The notes: generated from the letters alone by a model not told the origin. Shown: positions 15,737-24,972, counted from the stretch's first letter. The stretch is DNA of 64,000 bases from Bradyrhizobium sp. BR 10289 (GCF_019455385.1 NZ_JACOFR010000008.1:1-64000); one strand, 5' to 3'. Program-made: numbers and translations.

Positions 15737-18424
15737 TCACTCCGCCGCCTGCTCCAGCGGCGCCGTGCGCGGCAGGATGATCTGGATGCGCGTCCCCTCG
15801 CCCGGCTCGGAATCGAGATCGAGCCGTCCCCCCAATCGATTGGTGACGATGCTGTAGACGATGTGTAGCCCAAGGCCCGTGCCGCCCTGGTCGCGTCTTG
15901 TCGTGAAAAACGGATCGAAGGCCCGGCGGCGGACGTCGAGCGACATGCCGCAGCCATTGTCGGAGAAGAGGATCTCGACATTGTCCTTGCCGGACTCGCG
16001 CACCTGGATGTCGATGATCCCGGGCCGGCCGTCCGGGAAGGCGTGCGCCACCGAGTTGAGGAACAGATTTGTCAGCACCTGGCCGTACGGTCCGGGATAG
16101 CTGTTCATGGTGAGGTTGGGCTGGCACTCGACGTTGAGCGTCAGATTGTGCTTGCGCAGGCCCGGCCGCAGACTCATCACGACCTGCTCGGTAAGGTCGC
16201 CGAGGTCGAAATTGCGCTGGTCCGAATAGTTGCGATCGGCGGCGACCTGCTTGAACGACTGGATCAGCTCGGCGGCGCGATTGAGATTGGAGACGAGCTG
16301 CGAAGACGCATCGCGGCTGGTGTTGAGGAAATCGTTGAGCGTGGAGCGCCGCAGCTCGCCGCGCTCGACCTCGGCGGTGAACATCGCGGTCTTGCGCTCC
16401 AGGGCGGAAGCGACCGTGAGGCTGATGCCGACGGGATTGTTGACCTCGTGCGCAACGCCGGCGACGAGCCGCCCCAGCGCGGCGAGCTTCTCGGCCTCGA
16501 TCAGCGAGGCCTGGGTCTCGCGCAGATTGCGCAGCGCGGTCTCGGCGGCTTCCTTGGCCTTGCGCATCTCCTGCTCGCCGCGCTTGCGCTCGCCGATGTC
16601 GAGCGCCACAGTGACGATCCGCTCGATCTCGCCCTCGGCATCGAGCAGCGGCAGCTTGTTGACCAGCCATTGCCGCATGTTTCCAGAGGCGTCCTTGTAT
16701 TCCTCCTCGTAGAAGCCGAGGCCCTTGCGGATGCTGAGCACGCGCTTGTCGTTCTCGTCCGTCTTGGCCGCACCGTAGCGCGACATCAGGTCGGCCGTGG
16801 TACGGCCGAGTGCATCGCCGGGCTCGATGCCGAAAATGCCGGCCATGTAGCGGTTCATCAGCACGTAGCGCAGGTTGCGGTCCTTGACGTTGATGACAGC
16901 GGGCACGGTGTCGATGACCTGCTGGAGCAGGCGCCTGCCTTCGGCGATGGCGTCTTCCGCCCGCTTCTGGTCGGTGATGTCACGAAGCGTGCCCTCGTAG
17001 CGGACGATCTTGCCCTGCTCGTCCCGCACCCCCGTCGCACTGTCGGAGAGCCACAGGATGTCGCCGCTGCGCTGGCGCACCTGGTACTCGAACTCGCGCA
17101 CCATGCCGTCGCGGTGCATCAGCCGCTGATACTCCACACGCGCCTCCGGATGGACGTAGATGGTGTGGGCGATGTCGTTGATGCTGTCGATCAGGTGCTG
17201 CGGGCTGTCATAGCCCATCATCCGCGCTAGTGCCGGATTGGCGTTGAGGAGGTCGCCCGCGGGCGTCGTCACATAGATGCCGTCGACCGAGCCCTCGAAC
17301 AGCTTTCGGTAGCTCTCTTCGGCGAGGCGCTGCTCCGTGAGCGCGCGCACCGCCGCCTCGCGCGCGGTGTCGGCCTCCTCCAGCGCGCGGCGGAAAACCT
17401 CGGCGGCGCGCGCGATGTCGCCAATCTCGTTGTCGAGGTCGGCGGACGGGATCGAGGTGTCCTTCTCGCCGGCCGCGAGCGCGCGGATCGACCTTGCGAT
17501 CTTGGCCAGCGGCCGAACCGTCCGCCGCACCACGAAGGCGGCCGCGAGCATGCCGATCAGCACGCCGATGGTCCCGAACACGATGCTCTGCCAGCGCGCT
17601 TCCGTCAGCGTCCGGGCGAAATCGCGCGACAGCACGTGGCCGCGCCTGGCGCTCACTTCGCGCAGCAATTCGGTGACGCGGCCGATCAGCCGACCCTCGG
17701 TGCCCAGCACTTCGCGGTCGATGTCGGCGATCTGCCGCTCGCGGACGGCGACCGCGATGATCGCCTCGGCGTAGTCGTTCACGGCAGCCCTGAGCCTGGC
17801 GTCCGTGATGTCCATCGTGCGCATGTTCTGCGCGGCCTGCTCGGCCGCGGACGGATTGCGTGCAAGCAGGCCGAGCGCGATCCGGCTCTGCGCCTCCGAC
17901 AGGCGGGAGGCGAGCTCACGGTCCGCGGTGGCCCCGACGGCCGCGTCGAACTGGTCGCGCAGCGGCGGCAGGCCGGCAAGCAGCTGGGCGCGACGGTCAA
18001 TCAGGGTCGAGATCCGCTCGAGGCCGTTGCGATAGGTCGCAAGGCGCTCGGTTACGCCGTCGATCATGTCCTGCTGCTCGGGCGCAAGCTCGATGCGGGT
18101 CTTCTTCAGGATGTCGCTGAGGGTCGAGGCCGCCTCGCCCACCTGCTTGAACTGGATGCCGGCGCCGGGATCGGTGACGAAGTCGCGTGCCGCGAGCCGC
18201 AGTTCGTTCATGCGGCGATCGATGTCCTCGGCGAGGTCGCCGACGCTCTGGAGCCGCTGCAATTCGGCGAAGGTGGTGTCGATGTGCCGGATCGCGATTA
18301 CGCTCGCGGTCGAGGTGACGATGATCACCGCCAGCACCAGCAGGAAGCCTCCGAACGTCAACTGGCCGATGGACAGCGAAAAGATTCGCTTTTTCTCGGG
18401 GGGCGGCGTCAATTCGGCGGACAT
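15737..18424 (-). CDS. PAS-domain sensor histidine kinase
   Basis: The 895-residue protein is a membrane histidine kinase. It has a TM helix at about 23-48, a helical periplasmic sensor region to about 305, a second TM near 302-322, a HAMP domain, two PAS domains (the first from SYRKLFEGSVDGIYVT), a dimerisation domain with VAHEVNNPVG (phosphorylated His659), and a HATPase domain with N-box LFLNSVAHAF, SDNGCGM, FFTT and GGTGLGLHIVYSI. The ATG at 18424 is preferred to 18493 because the first 23 residues look like random upstream sequence. No response regulator is adjacent, so it is an orphan kinase. Confidence 0.92.
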   Translation of the reverse strand: MSAELTPPPEKKRIFSLSIGQLTFGGFLLVLAVIIVTSTASVIAIRHIDTTFAELQRLQSVGDLAEDIDRRMNELRLAARDFVTDPGAGIQFKQVGEAASTLSDILKKTRIELAPEQQDMIDGVTERLATYRNGLERISTLIDRRAQLLAGLPPLRDQFDAAVGATADRELASRLSEAQSRIALGLLARNPSAAEQAAQNMRTMDITDARLRAAVNDYAEAIIAVAVRERQIADIDREVLGTEGRLIGRVTELLREVSARRGHVLSRDFARTLTEARWQSIVFGTIGVLIGMLAAAFVVRRTVRPLAKIARSIRALAAGEKDTSIPSADLDNEIGDIARAAEVFRRALEEADTAREAAVRALTEQRLAEESYRKLFEGSVDGIYVTTPAGDLLNANPALARMMGYDSPQHLIDSINDIAHTIYVHPEARVEYQRLMHRDGMVREFEYQVRQRSGDILWLSDSATGVRDEQGKIVRYEGTLRDITDQKRAEDAIAEGRRLLQQVIDTVPAVINVKDRNLRYVLMNRYMAGIFGIEPGDALGRTTADLMSRYGAAKTDENDKRVLSIRKGLGFYEEEYKDASGNMRQWLVNKLPLLDAEGEIERIVTVALDIGERKRGEQEMRKAKEAAETALRNLRETQASLIEAEKLAALGRLVAGVAHEVNNPVGISLTVASALERKTAMFTAEVERGELRRSTLNDFLNTSRDASSQLVSNLNRAAELIQSFKQVAADRNYSDQRNFDLGDLTEQVVMSLRPGLRKHNLTLNVECQPNLTMNSYPGPYGQVLTNLFLNSVAHAFPDGRPGIIDIQVRESGKDNVEILFSDNGCGMSLDVRRRAFDPFFTTRRDQGGTGLGLHIVYSIVTNRLGGRLDLDSEPGEGTRIQIILPRTAPLEQAAE

Positions 18425-18552
18425 TGGTGCGTTGAGAGACCGGGCTACGACTGGAAGCCCAATATACGACGTAATGCACGCCCGGGGGAACATGCCTCCC
18501 GCTGCCGAATATCCTTAATATCGCAGGCACTCGGCCTGCCCTCCCCGCCGGA

Positions 18553-19467
18553 TTATGACGTTTTGACGCTCGCCTGCCGCCGGGCCGGGATCGTCATGGC
18601 GGCCACGCCGAGGACGACGCAAGCCAGGCCGATCCAGGCGGTGCGGCTCAGGGTCTCGCCGAGGAAGGCGACGCTGATGGCGACCCCGATGGGGACGCGC
18701 AAATAGGCCTGCGCGGTGGTTCCGACCGAGCCAAGGGTTTGGATCAGGCGGAAGTAGATCGCGAAGGCTGCCGCGGTCGAAAACGTCGCCAGGGCCAGCA
18801 GCGCCAGGACGGAAGCGAGCGATGGCGACAGCGTCCAGGGCTGCTCGAACAGCAGCGAGGCCGGGATCAGCGCGGCCGCCCCGGCCAGCAGCGAGCCGGC
18901 CGCGGGCGCCATCGGGTCGAGGCCTTTGAAGCTGCGGCCGAAGATCGCAGCGCAGGCGTAGCAGATGGTGGCGGCGACGATGGCGGCTTCCGCGACGAGG
19001 CCGCTACCGATGTCATGAAAGGCATCGACGCCGACGATCAGCAGGATGCCGGCCATGCCTGCGACCACGCCGAACAGTTTTCGCGGGGTCGTCGCCTCAT
19101 GGCGAGTGACGATCGCTGTCAGCAGGAAGGTGAAGATGGGACCTGCCGAATTGAGGATGGTGGCGAGGGCCGCGTCGACATGGCGCTCGCCCCAGGCGAT
19201 CAGCGTCCACGGGATGACGCTGTTGAGCACGGCCTGGAACGCGAAGCGCCGCCAGGTCACGGCGTCCGTGGGCATGCTGATGCCCCGCGCCCACATCACG
19301 ACGAGCAGCAGCAGGCCCGCGATCGCGGTGCGCGCGGCGATCAGCGTTATCGGCGGGATGGTGGCGACGCCGAGCTTGATGAAGGCGTAGGAGCCGCCCC
19401 AGAGCGTTGCGAGCGCGACCAGCAGCGCCAGTTCGACGGCGATGCTGTTGTCCTGCCTGATATCCAT
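18553..19467 (-). CDS. EamA/DMT-family transporter
   Basis: The 304-residue protein has about ten transmembrane helices in two EamA repeats (ALATLWGGSYAFIKLGVATI near the N-terminus; ATICYACAAIFGRSF at the start of the second half). It is probably an exporter of an amino acid or other metabolite. The ATG at 19467 is preferred over the GTG at 19488 because GGGA precedes it by eight bases. It sits just upstream of the sensor kinase gene on the same strand, with about 130 bases between, so co-transcription is possible. Confidence 0.88.
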   Translation of the reverse strand: MDIRQDNSIAVELALLVALATLWGGSYAFIKLGVATIPPITLIAARTAIAGLLLLVVMWARGISMPTDAVTWRRFAFQAVLNSVIPWTLIAWGERHVDAALATILNSAGPIFTFLLTAIVTRHEATTPRKLFGVVAGMAGILLIVGVDAFHDIGSGLVAEAAIVAATICYACAAIFGRSFKGLDPMAPAAGSLLAGAAALIPASLLFEQPWTLSPSLASVLALLALATFSTAAAFAIYFRLIQTLGSVGTTAQAYLRVPIGVAISVAFLGETLSRTAWIGLACVVLGVAAMTIPARRQASVKTS

Positions 19468-19546
19468 CCGATGCGTCCCGTCCTTCACGATGGACGGAAC
19501 CTAGCGCGTTCGCGCGCGCCAATAGTTCGCTGCGTATCGAAGTGTT

Positions 19547-20341
19547 CTAGCCGACCGCGCCGACCTCGAACACCTCGCCGTCATAGCCGGCCTCGCGGGG
19601 AATGCGGAGCTGACGGCCGGTTGCGGTCTTAGTCATCACAGGCATCACCGTGACGATGGACATGCCCTTGGCATCGTCGAGTGCGGACTTCACGCTGGGC
19701 TGCTTGGCGAGCCGGATCAGATTGCGCGTGGTCGGGAACGGCAGCTTGAAGCGGCCGCTCTCGCCGCCCTCCACCGCTTCGCGCGCCGACAGCCAGATCG
19801 AGTCGGTGGACTCGCGGCCATCATGCGCACCGAGCTGGTCGGCCGGTGCGGCCGCAAGGAAGAACCAGGTGTCGAACCGCTTCGGCATGCCCTCCGGTGT
19901 GATCCAGTGCGCGTAAGGCACCAGCGTGTCGAGTGCGAGCTGGAGGCCGTTGTCGTCGAGGATTTTCAGGAAGCTGATCTTGTGGTCGTTGAGCGCAACA
20001 CGATGCTTGTCGGCGATCTCGCCGGCGCGCTTGGCATCGATTGGCGTGCCGGAATCTCTCGACCGCGCCAGCAAAATCCCGCTTTCCTCAAAGGTCTCGC
20101 GAATCGCGGCAATCCGAAAGCCGCGGTCCGCTTCGCTCAAGGCTTCGCCGCCCGAATAGAGATCGGCGCGGGCGACGATCTCCTTGTCGCCCGCATCGAC
20201 GCTGCCGCCCGGAAACACCAGCGCGCCCGAGTTGAACTCGATCTGATGATGGCGGACCATCATGAAGATTTCGACTTCCTTCGCGCCATCGCGCAACAGG
20301 AGGATCGTCGAGGCCGGGCGTGATGCTGATGTCTCGGCCAT
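19547..20341 (-). CDS. Nudix hydrolase (NUDT19-like)
   Basis: The 264-residue protein hydrolyses a nucleoside diphosphate linked to another group. LVFPGGSVDAGDKE followed by RIAAIRETFEESGILL matches the Nudix box with an insertion, the arrangement of the RP2p/NUDT19 subgroup whose animal members cleave acyl-CoA or CoA. That activity would fit the CoA-linked genes upstream, but it is inference. It begins only four bases after the stop of the DHDPS-family gene, so the two are probably translationally coupled. Confidence 0.87.
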   Translation of the reverse strand: MAETSASRPASTILLLRDGAKEVEIFMMVRHHQIEFNSGALVFPGGSVDAGDKEIVARADLYSGGEALSEADRGFRIAAIRETFEESGILLARSRDSGTPIDAKRAGEIADKHRVALNDHKISFLKILDDNGLQLALDTLVPYAHWITPEGMPKRFDTWFFLAAAPADQLGAHDGRESTDSIWLSAREAVEGGESGRFKLPFPTTRNLIRLAKQPSVKSALDDAKGMSIVTVMPVMTKTATGRQLRIPREAGYDGEVFEVGAVG

Positions 20342-20345
20342 TCAA

Positions 20346-21299
20346 CTAGCCTGCGGCGCTGGATTGCGGGCCGAGATTGGCGCGCTTGTCGAAGCGGGCA
20401 ACGCGCGACAGCAAATAGTCGACCTCGGCCTTCGCCGTCGCCGTCATGGTTGCGCCCGGCTTGCGCTGGGCGCTGGAGGCAATGATGCCGCGCTTCTGTA
20501 GCACGTATTTTCGCACCGTCAGGCCGACGCCGGGCTGCTGCTCGTAGCGGATCAGCGGCAGATGCGCATCGAAGATGTCATGCGCGGCATCGCGCTTGCC
20601 GGCCTTGGAGAGGTTCACGACGTCGATCAGCAGTTCGGGGAAGGCATAGCCGGTCATGGCGCCGTCGGCACCTCGCTCCATCTCGAAGTCGAGGAACGTG
20701 CCGCCATTGCCGCAGAGGATCGAGAGCGGGCGGAGCGAACCGTCCTTCTGAAAGCCGCGCAGGGTCGAGATCTTCTCGAGGCCCGGCCAATCCTCGTGCT
20801 TGAGCATGACGCAGTTCGGATTGTCCATGACGATCTTGCGGATCACCGCGGGGGTGAACACCACCGTGAGCGTCAGCGGATAGTCCTGGAGCACCCAGGG
20901 AATATCCGGGCCGATCGCTTCAGCGGCCTGCTTGAAATAGCCGACGATCTGGTCGTCGGTGCGAAGCGAGGGCGGCGGGGCGATCATCACGCCGGCCGCG
21001 CCGGCGTCCATCGAGGCCTTCGCCAGCGAGCGCATGGTCGCAAAGCCCGGCGCGGAGACGCCGACGATCACCTGCATCTTCTTGGCGCGCTTGACGTAGC
21101 GCACCGCCACCTGCTCGGCCTCGGCGGCATCGAGCTTGGGGGCTTCACCGAGGATGCCGAGCACGGTGACGCCGTCGCAGCCAACCTCCTCGTAGAAATC
21201 GGTCAGGCGATCGATCGAGCGCTCGTCGATCCTTCCGTCATCGTGGAACGGCGTCGGCGCGATTGCGAAGGTGCCCTTGGCGTCGGCAGTCAGTTTCAT
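20346..21299 (-). CDS. Dihydrodipicolinate synthase/N-acetylneuraminate lyase family protein
   Basis: The 317-residue class I aldolase-type enzyme has GILGEAPKL, IVGVSAPGF, VLQDYPL with Tyr140, and CVMLKHEDWPG with the Schiff-base Lys167. Family members condense or cleave pyruvate with an aldehyde; being outside lysine genes and next to acyl-CoA catabolism, this one is likely a catabolic aldolase rather than DapA. The ATG at 21299 follows GGAAAGAGAG; the upstream ATG at 21320 is less likely. A repeat hairpin at 21316-21416 separates it from the SDR gene. Confidence 0.85.
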   Translation of the reverse strand: MKLTADAKGTFAIAPTPFHDDGRIDERSIDRLTDFYEEVGCDGVTVLGILGEAPKLDAAEAEQVAVRYVKRAKKMQVIVGVSAPGFATMRSLAKASMDAGAAGVMIAPPPSLRTDDQIVGYFKQAAEAIGPDIPWVLQDYPLTLTVVFTPAVIRKIVMDNPNCVMLKHEDWPGLEKISTLRGFQKDGSLRPLSILCGNGGTFLDFEMERGADGAMTGYAFPELLIDVVNLSKAGKRDAAHDIFDAHLPLIRYEQQPGVGLTVRKYVLQKRGIIASSAQRKPGATMTATAKAEVDYLLSRVARFDKRANLGPQSSAAG

Positions 21300-21315
21300 C
21301 AGTCTCTCTTTCCAG

Positions 21316-21416
21316 GTCATTCCGGGGCGTGCGAAGCACGAGCCCGGAATCCATTTGTCTGCTACGCGTGCTGTACCATGGATCCCGGGTTCACGCTTCG
21401 CGTGCCCCGGGATGAC
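21316..21416. repeat. Intergenic inverted repeat (GTCATTCCGGGG type)
   Basis: The left part GTCATTCCGGGGCGTGCGAAGCACGAGCCCGGAATCCA and the right part TGGATCCCGGGTTCACGCTTCGCGTGCCCCGGGATGAC form an imperfect inverted repeat with small inner hairpins. Each half is itself a hairpin. This is a dispersed repeat type common in alphaproteobacterial intergenic DNA. It lies between the DHDPS-family gene and the SDR gene on the minus strand and could fold in their transcript. Confidence 0.7.
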
Positions 21417-21422
21417 GGCAAG

Positions 21423-22301
21423 CTAAAACCGCCGCGCCCCCATCTTGATCTGCTCCTCGGAGAAAAAGATCTCCTTGGCGTGATCGACGATGTCCTGGGC
21501 GTTCCAGCCCGAGTGCGGCGGTTTCCAGCCTTCCATTTCCATCATCCGCATTTCGCGCACGCCGCGGGGCCCGGACACGCCCAGCACCTTGCCGGTCTGG
21601 TCGCCCGACAAGTCGCTGACCATGTATAGCACGGCCGGCGCGATGCCGTCCGGGCCCAGAGCCGCGCCGGGGTTCTCCTTATAGCGGGGCAGGTCTGCGG
21701 TCATGCGGGTCAGGGCGCCCGGGGCCAGCGTCCAGATCCGGATGTTGTATTTCCGGCCCTCGATCGCCAGCACGTTGGACAGGCCCCAGATGCCGCCCTT
21801 GGCAGCTCCATAGTTGGTCTGGCCGAAATTGCCGATCAAGCCCGATGTCGAGGAGGTGTTGACGATGACCCCGCCGCCGTTTTCCCGCATCCAGCGAAAC
21901 ACCGGCAAGGTGCAACAAAAGGTGCCCTTCAGGTGCACCTTGATGACCTTGTCCCAATCAGCCTCCGAGGCCTTGTGAAAGGTCTGGTCGCGCAAAATGC
22001 CGGCATTGTTGACAAGGATGTCGGCGCGGCCGAAATGCTTGATGGCGTCGTCGAACACCGACTGGCCGCCTTCCATGGTGGAGATATCGGCCCCATTGGC
22101 GACCGCCTTGCCGCCCTCGGCCTTGATCGCGTCCACCACCATTTGCGCCATCGACGTGTCGGCGCCGGAGCCGTCGCGAGGCCCGCCGAGATCGTTGACG
22201 ACGACCGCCGCCCCTTCCCGCGCGAACAGTTTCGCGTAGGCCTCGCCGAGCCCGCCGCCCGCGCCGGTGATCAGCGCGACTTTGCCGTCGAGTAGTCCCA
22301 T
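21423..22301 (-). CDS. Short-chain dehydrogenase (MFE-2/FabG-like)
   Basis: The 292-residue protein is an NAD(P)-dependent alcohol/3-hydroxyacyl-CoA dehydrogenase. The Rossmann motif TGAGGGLG is at 12-19, NNAG at 98-101, and the catalytic Ser150, Tyr164 and Lys168 are in place. The N-terminal DGKVALITGAGGGLGEAYAKLFAREGA and VVNDLGG match the dehydrogenase part of peroxisomal-type multifunctional beta-oxidation enzymes. A strong GGGAG precedes the ATG. It lies downstream of the MaoC hydratase gene, consistent with the next step of a beta-oxidation cycle. Substrate unknown. Confidence 0.9.
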   Translation of the reverse strand: MGLLDGKVALITGAGGGLGEAYAKLFAREGAAVVVNDLGGPRDGSGADTSMAQMVVDAIKAEGGKAVANGADISTMEGGQSVFDDAIKHFGRADILVNNAGILRDQTFHKASEADWDKVIKVHLKGTFCCTLPVFRWMRENGGGVIVNTSSTSGLIGNFGQTNYGAAKGGIWGLSNVLAIEGRKYNIRIWTLAPGALTRMTADLPRYKENPGAALGPDGIAPAVLYMVSDLSGDQTGKVLGVSGPRGVREMRMMEMEGWKPPHSGWNAQDIVDHAKEIFFSEEQIKMGARRF

Positions 22302-22330
22302 GGTGGCTTCTCCCTGGTTGTTTTTGTTCT

Positions 22331-22467
22331 CTCTTGTCCCGGACGCGATGCAGCGTGAAACGCTGCGTCGCAGAGCCGGGACCCAGTTCTTGCTTTGCCT
22401 GGGCTCTCTGGGCCCCGGCTCTGCAGCGCACCGCTAAGGAGCGCTGCGCTGCGTCCGGGGCACGAGA
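22331..22467. repeat. Interspersed repeat family A, full copy
   Basis: The element runs from CTCTTGTCCCGGACGCG to GTCCGGGGCACGAGAG, with inverted ends and an inner CCCCGGCTCTGC...GCGCTGCGCTGCG core. It matches the copy at 25095-25229 in length and order and the shorter copy at 30-87. It fills the gap between the SDR and MaoC genes. Confidence 0.85.
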
Positions 22468-22472
22468 GCGCC

Positions 22473-23333
22473 CTAACCCAGCACCGTCTTGCCGTTCTTG
22501 ATCACCGTCACCCCGCGCGACTTCACCTTGGCTTCGAACGAGATCGTGTTGCCGTCCTTCCAGAGGTCCATGGTCACGGTCTCGCCGGGATAGACCGGGG
22601 ACGAGAATCGCGCGACGTGCTGGCGAAAGGCGGACACGTCGTAGTCGGCGTAGGTCTGGAGCACGCCGCGGCAGGTGATGCCGTAGGTGCACATGCCGTG
22701 CAGGATCGGGCGCGGGAAGCCGGCTTTCTTCGCAAACTCGGGATCGCTGTGCAGCGGGTTGCGGTCGCCGCAGAGGCGGTAGACCAGCGCCTGGTCGGGG
22801 CGCGTGGTGATGTCGATGGTCCTGTCGGGCGAACGCGAGGGGATCTTGTGCGGATCGGGCTGGGTCAGGCTCGGCCCGCCAAAGCCGCCATCGCCGCGGG
22901 CGAAGCGCGAGGCGACGAGCGTTGCGAGCTTCTCACCCTTCTCGTTCTTCAGCACGGTCTGGTGTACGATGACGACGCCCTTGTCCTTGCCTTTGTCGTA
23001 GACCTCGAGCACGGACGAATCGGCAGTGATGTTGGCGGCGACCGGCAACGGCTGATGGAAGGTGATGTCGCGCTCGCCGTCGACGACCATGACGCGGTTG
23101 AGGTTCATCTCGCCGGGCCCCGCGCCCCACGCCGCGACGGATGCGAAGGTCGGCACCACCTTCAGCGGCCGCGGCGTGAACGTGCCCTCGTTGACGAAGG
23201 CGAGCTCGTTCTCGTCCATGGGATCGGCGCCGAGGCCAATGCCGTAGGCGTAGAGCATGACCTCGCGATCAGTGTAGGCGTATTTCTGGCCGAGGTTTTT
23301 GAGGGCTTTGAGTTCTTCGTATCTGGCGGACAT
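22473..23333 (-). CDS. MaoC-like 2-enoyl-CoA hydratase
   Basis: The 286-residue protein has two hot-dog halves; the catalytic motif GDRNPLHSDPEFAKKAGFPRPILHG (189-213) supplies the Asp and His of R-specific enoyl-CoA hydratase 2 enzymes. The double-domain length matches the MFE-2 hydratase type rather than the short single-domain PhaJ. It would hydrate the enoyl-CoA before the SDR step. A strong GGGAGGAAAC ribosome binding site precedes the ATG. The family A repeat and a GGGAGAGGG hairpin flank it. Confidence 0.9.
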   Translation of the reverse strand: MSARYEELKALKNLGQKYAYTDREVMLYAYGIGLGADPMDENELAFVNEGTFTPRPLKVVPTFASVAAWGAGPGEMNLNRVMVVDGERDITFHQPLPVAANITADSSVLEVYDKGKDKGVVIVHQTVLKNEKGEKLATLVASRFARGDGGFGGPSLTQPDPHKIPSRSPDRTIDITTRPDQALVYRLCGDRNPLHSDPEFAKKAGFPRPILHGMCTYGITCRGVLQTYADYDVSAFRQHVARFSSPVYPGETVTMDLWKDGNTISFEAKVKSRGVTVIKNGKTVLG

Positions 23334-23384
23334 TTTTGTTTCCTCCCGGCATTCGTCTCAGCGAGCAGCGGCGCCTATCGTGCC

Positions 23385-23408
23385 ACCCTCTCCCACAAGG
23401 GGAGAGGG
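23385..23408. repeat. Short palindromic hairpin between OB-fold and MaoC genes
   Basis: Perfect ten-base arms ACCCTCTCCC (23385-23394) and GGGAGAGGGT (23399-23408) enclose the loop ACAA. It is a frequent type of intergenic palindrome and has no T-run, so it is more likely a repeat or mRNA-processing hairpin than a terminator. A similar CTCTCCCC hairpin occurs at 56913-56935. Confidence 0.65.
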
Positions 23409-23425
23409 TTACATCTCGCTTCGCC

Positions 23426-23815
23426 TCAGGCCACCGTGAAGAACGGCAGCGGCGCCCCATCCGTCGGCTTGAACACCACTTTCACCTTCTGGCCAATCTT
23501 CAGCTTCTCTAGATCGCAGTCGACGAAATTGGTCTGCACCGACGGCCCCTCCTTCAGCGTGACGTAGCCGATCGCGTAGGGACCGGTCGGCGACTTCCGC
23601 ATCAGGCTGTAGGTGTAGATCGTGCCCTCGCCTGACGCCTCCTCCCACACCGTCTTGTCGGAGTAGCAGAACGGGCAGATCGAGCGCGGGAAGTAGTGCG
23701 CTTCGCCGCAGGCGGTGCAGCGCTTGATCATGAACTTGCCCTCTTTCGCGGCGTCCCAGAACGCCGCGGTCTCGGGATTGGTCACCGGGGCCGGGTACTT
23801 CTTCACTTCACTCAT
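23426..23815 (-). CDS. Zinc-ribbon/OB-fold protein (DUF35), thiolase partner
   Basis: The 129-residue protein has an N-terminal rubredoxin-like zinc ribbon with CTACGEAHYFPRSICPFC (four Cys as CxxC...CxxC) and a C-terminal OB-fold. DUF35 proteins are accessory partners of SCP2-type thiolases and of aldolases in steroid and related acyl-CoA pathways. Its ATG overlaps the thiolase stop codon as ATGA, which is strong evidence for co-translation and a complex with the thiolase. Confidence 0.9.
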   Translation of the reverse strand: MSEVKKYPAPVTNPETAAFWDAAKEGKFMIKRCTACGEAHYFPRSICPFCYSDKTVWEEASGEGTIYTYSLMRKSPTGPYAIGYVTLKEGPSVQTNFVDCDLEKLKIGQKVKVVFKPTDGAPLPFFTVA

Positions 23816-24972
23816 CACACGCGCTCCAGAATGGCGGTCGAGGCGGCGTGGCGAACACCCAAGAGGCCGCCGGTGCCGTGGGCGATGGCGAGATCGCAAT
23901 TCTTGACCTGCACCTTCGGATGCGCCTCGCCGCGCAGCTGGCGCACGGCCTCGAGGATCTTGGTCATGCCGCCGCGGTTGACCGGATGGTTGCTGCAGAG
24001 GCCGCCGCCATCGGTATTGAACGGCAGCTTGCCGACGCCCGAGATCAGATTGCCGTCGGCGACGAACTTGCCGCCCTCGCCCTTCTTGCAGAAGCCGAGG
24101 TCCTCGAGCTGCATCAAGACGGTGATGGTGAAGCTGTCATAGATCGAGGCGTATTTGATGTCCTGCGGCGTGATGCCGGCCTCCTCGAAGGCACGCGGGC
24201 CCGACCAGATGCCGGCCGAGTATGTGAGATCGAGATCCTTGCCGCCGCGCGGGCCCTTCATCGCCTCGCCATGGCCGATCAGCCTGACCAGCGGCTTCTT
24301 CAGGCTCTTCGCGATCTCAGGCGTCGTCACGATCAGCGCGCCGCCACCGTCGGAGACGACGCAGCAATCCATGCGGTGCAGCGGATCGGAGATCATCGGC
24401 GAGTTCAGCACGTCCTCGACGGTGACGACGTCCTTGAGCATCGCATGCGGATTGTATTGCGCGTGATGCGAAGCCGCGACCTTGATCCAGGCGAGTTGCT
24501 CGCTGGTGGTGCCATAGTCGTGCATGTGGCGCATGGCACACATGCCATAGGCATTGTGGGTGGTGGCGCCGTATGCGGATTCGAAATCGGCTTCCGCGCC
24601 GGCCGCGCGCGGCGGCATCGCGCCGGTGCGCGGCTTGCCGGCGAGCGTGATCAGCGCGATCGAACACTTGCCCGCCGCGATCGCTTCCGCGGCATGGCCG
24701 AGATGGATGATGTAGGAACAGCCGCCGGTCTCGGTGGAATCGACGTGGCGGAGCTTCTTGGTGTTGAGGCCGAGATAATCGACCATCGGCCAGGCGCCGC
24801 CGGGCGCATCGCCTGCGCAGAAATAGCCGTCGACATCGTCCTTGCTGATCCCGGCATCCTCGATCGCCCCCTTGGCGACCTCGGCGTGCAGCTGGGCGGT
24901 GGATTTGTCCGGCGCATGCCGGGTCGGGTGCTCGTAGATCCCGGCAATGTAGGCCTTGCCCTTGATGGTCAA
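23815..24972 (-). CDS. SCP2-type thiolase (acetyl-CoA acetyltransferase family)
   Basis: The 385-residue protein is a thiolase-fold enzyme of the sterol-carrier-protein 2 group. It has TETGGCSY with the probable nucleophile Cys85, NHPVNRGGM near residue 330 and AHGTGGLLG near 365. The group cleaves 3-ketoacyl-CoA, or acts as an aldolase partner when bound to DUF35 proteins. The start codon is TTG at 24972 with GGAG upstream. It is the first gene of the run thiolase, OB-fold, MaoC, SDR. Actual substrate unknown. Confidence 0.88.
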   Translation of the reverse strand: MTIKGKAYIAGIYEHPTRHAPDKSTAQLHAEVAKGAIEDAGISKDDVDGYFCAGDAPGGAWPMVDYLGLNTKKLRHVDSTETGGCSYIIHLGHAAEAIAAGKCSIALITLAGKPRTGAMPPRAAGAEADFESAYGATTHNAYGMCAMRHMHDYGTTSEQLAWIKVAASHHAQYNPHAMLKDVVTVEDVLNSPMISDPLHRMDCCVVSDGGGALIVTTPEIAKSLKKPLVRLIGHGEAMKGPRGGKDLDLTYSAGIWSGPRAFEEAGITPQDIKYASIYDSFTITVLMQLEDLGFCKKGEGGKFVADGNLISGVGKLPFNTDGGGLCSNHPVNRGGMTKILEAVRQLRGEAHPKVQVKNCDLAIAHGTGGLLGVRHAASTAILERV

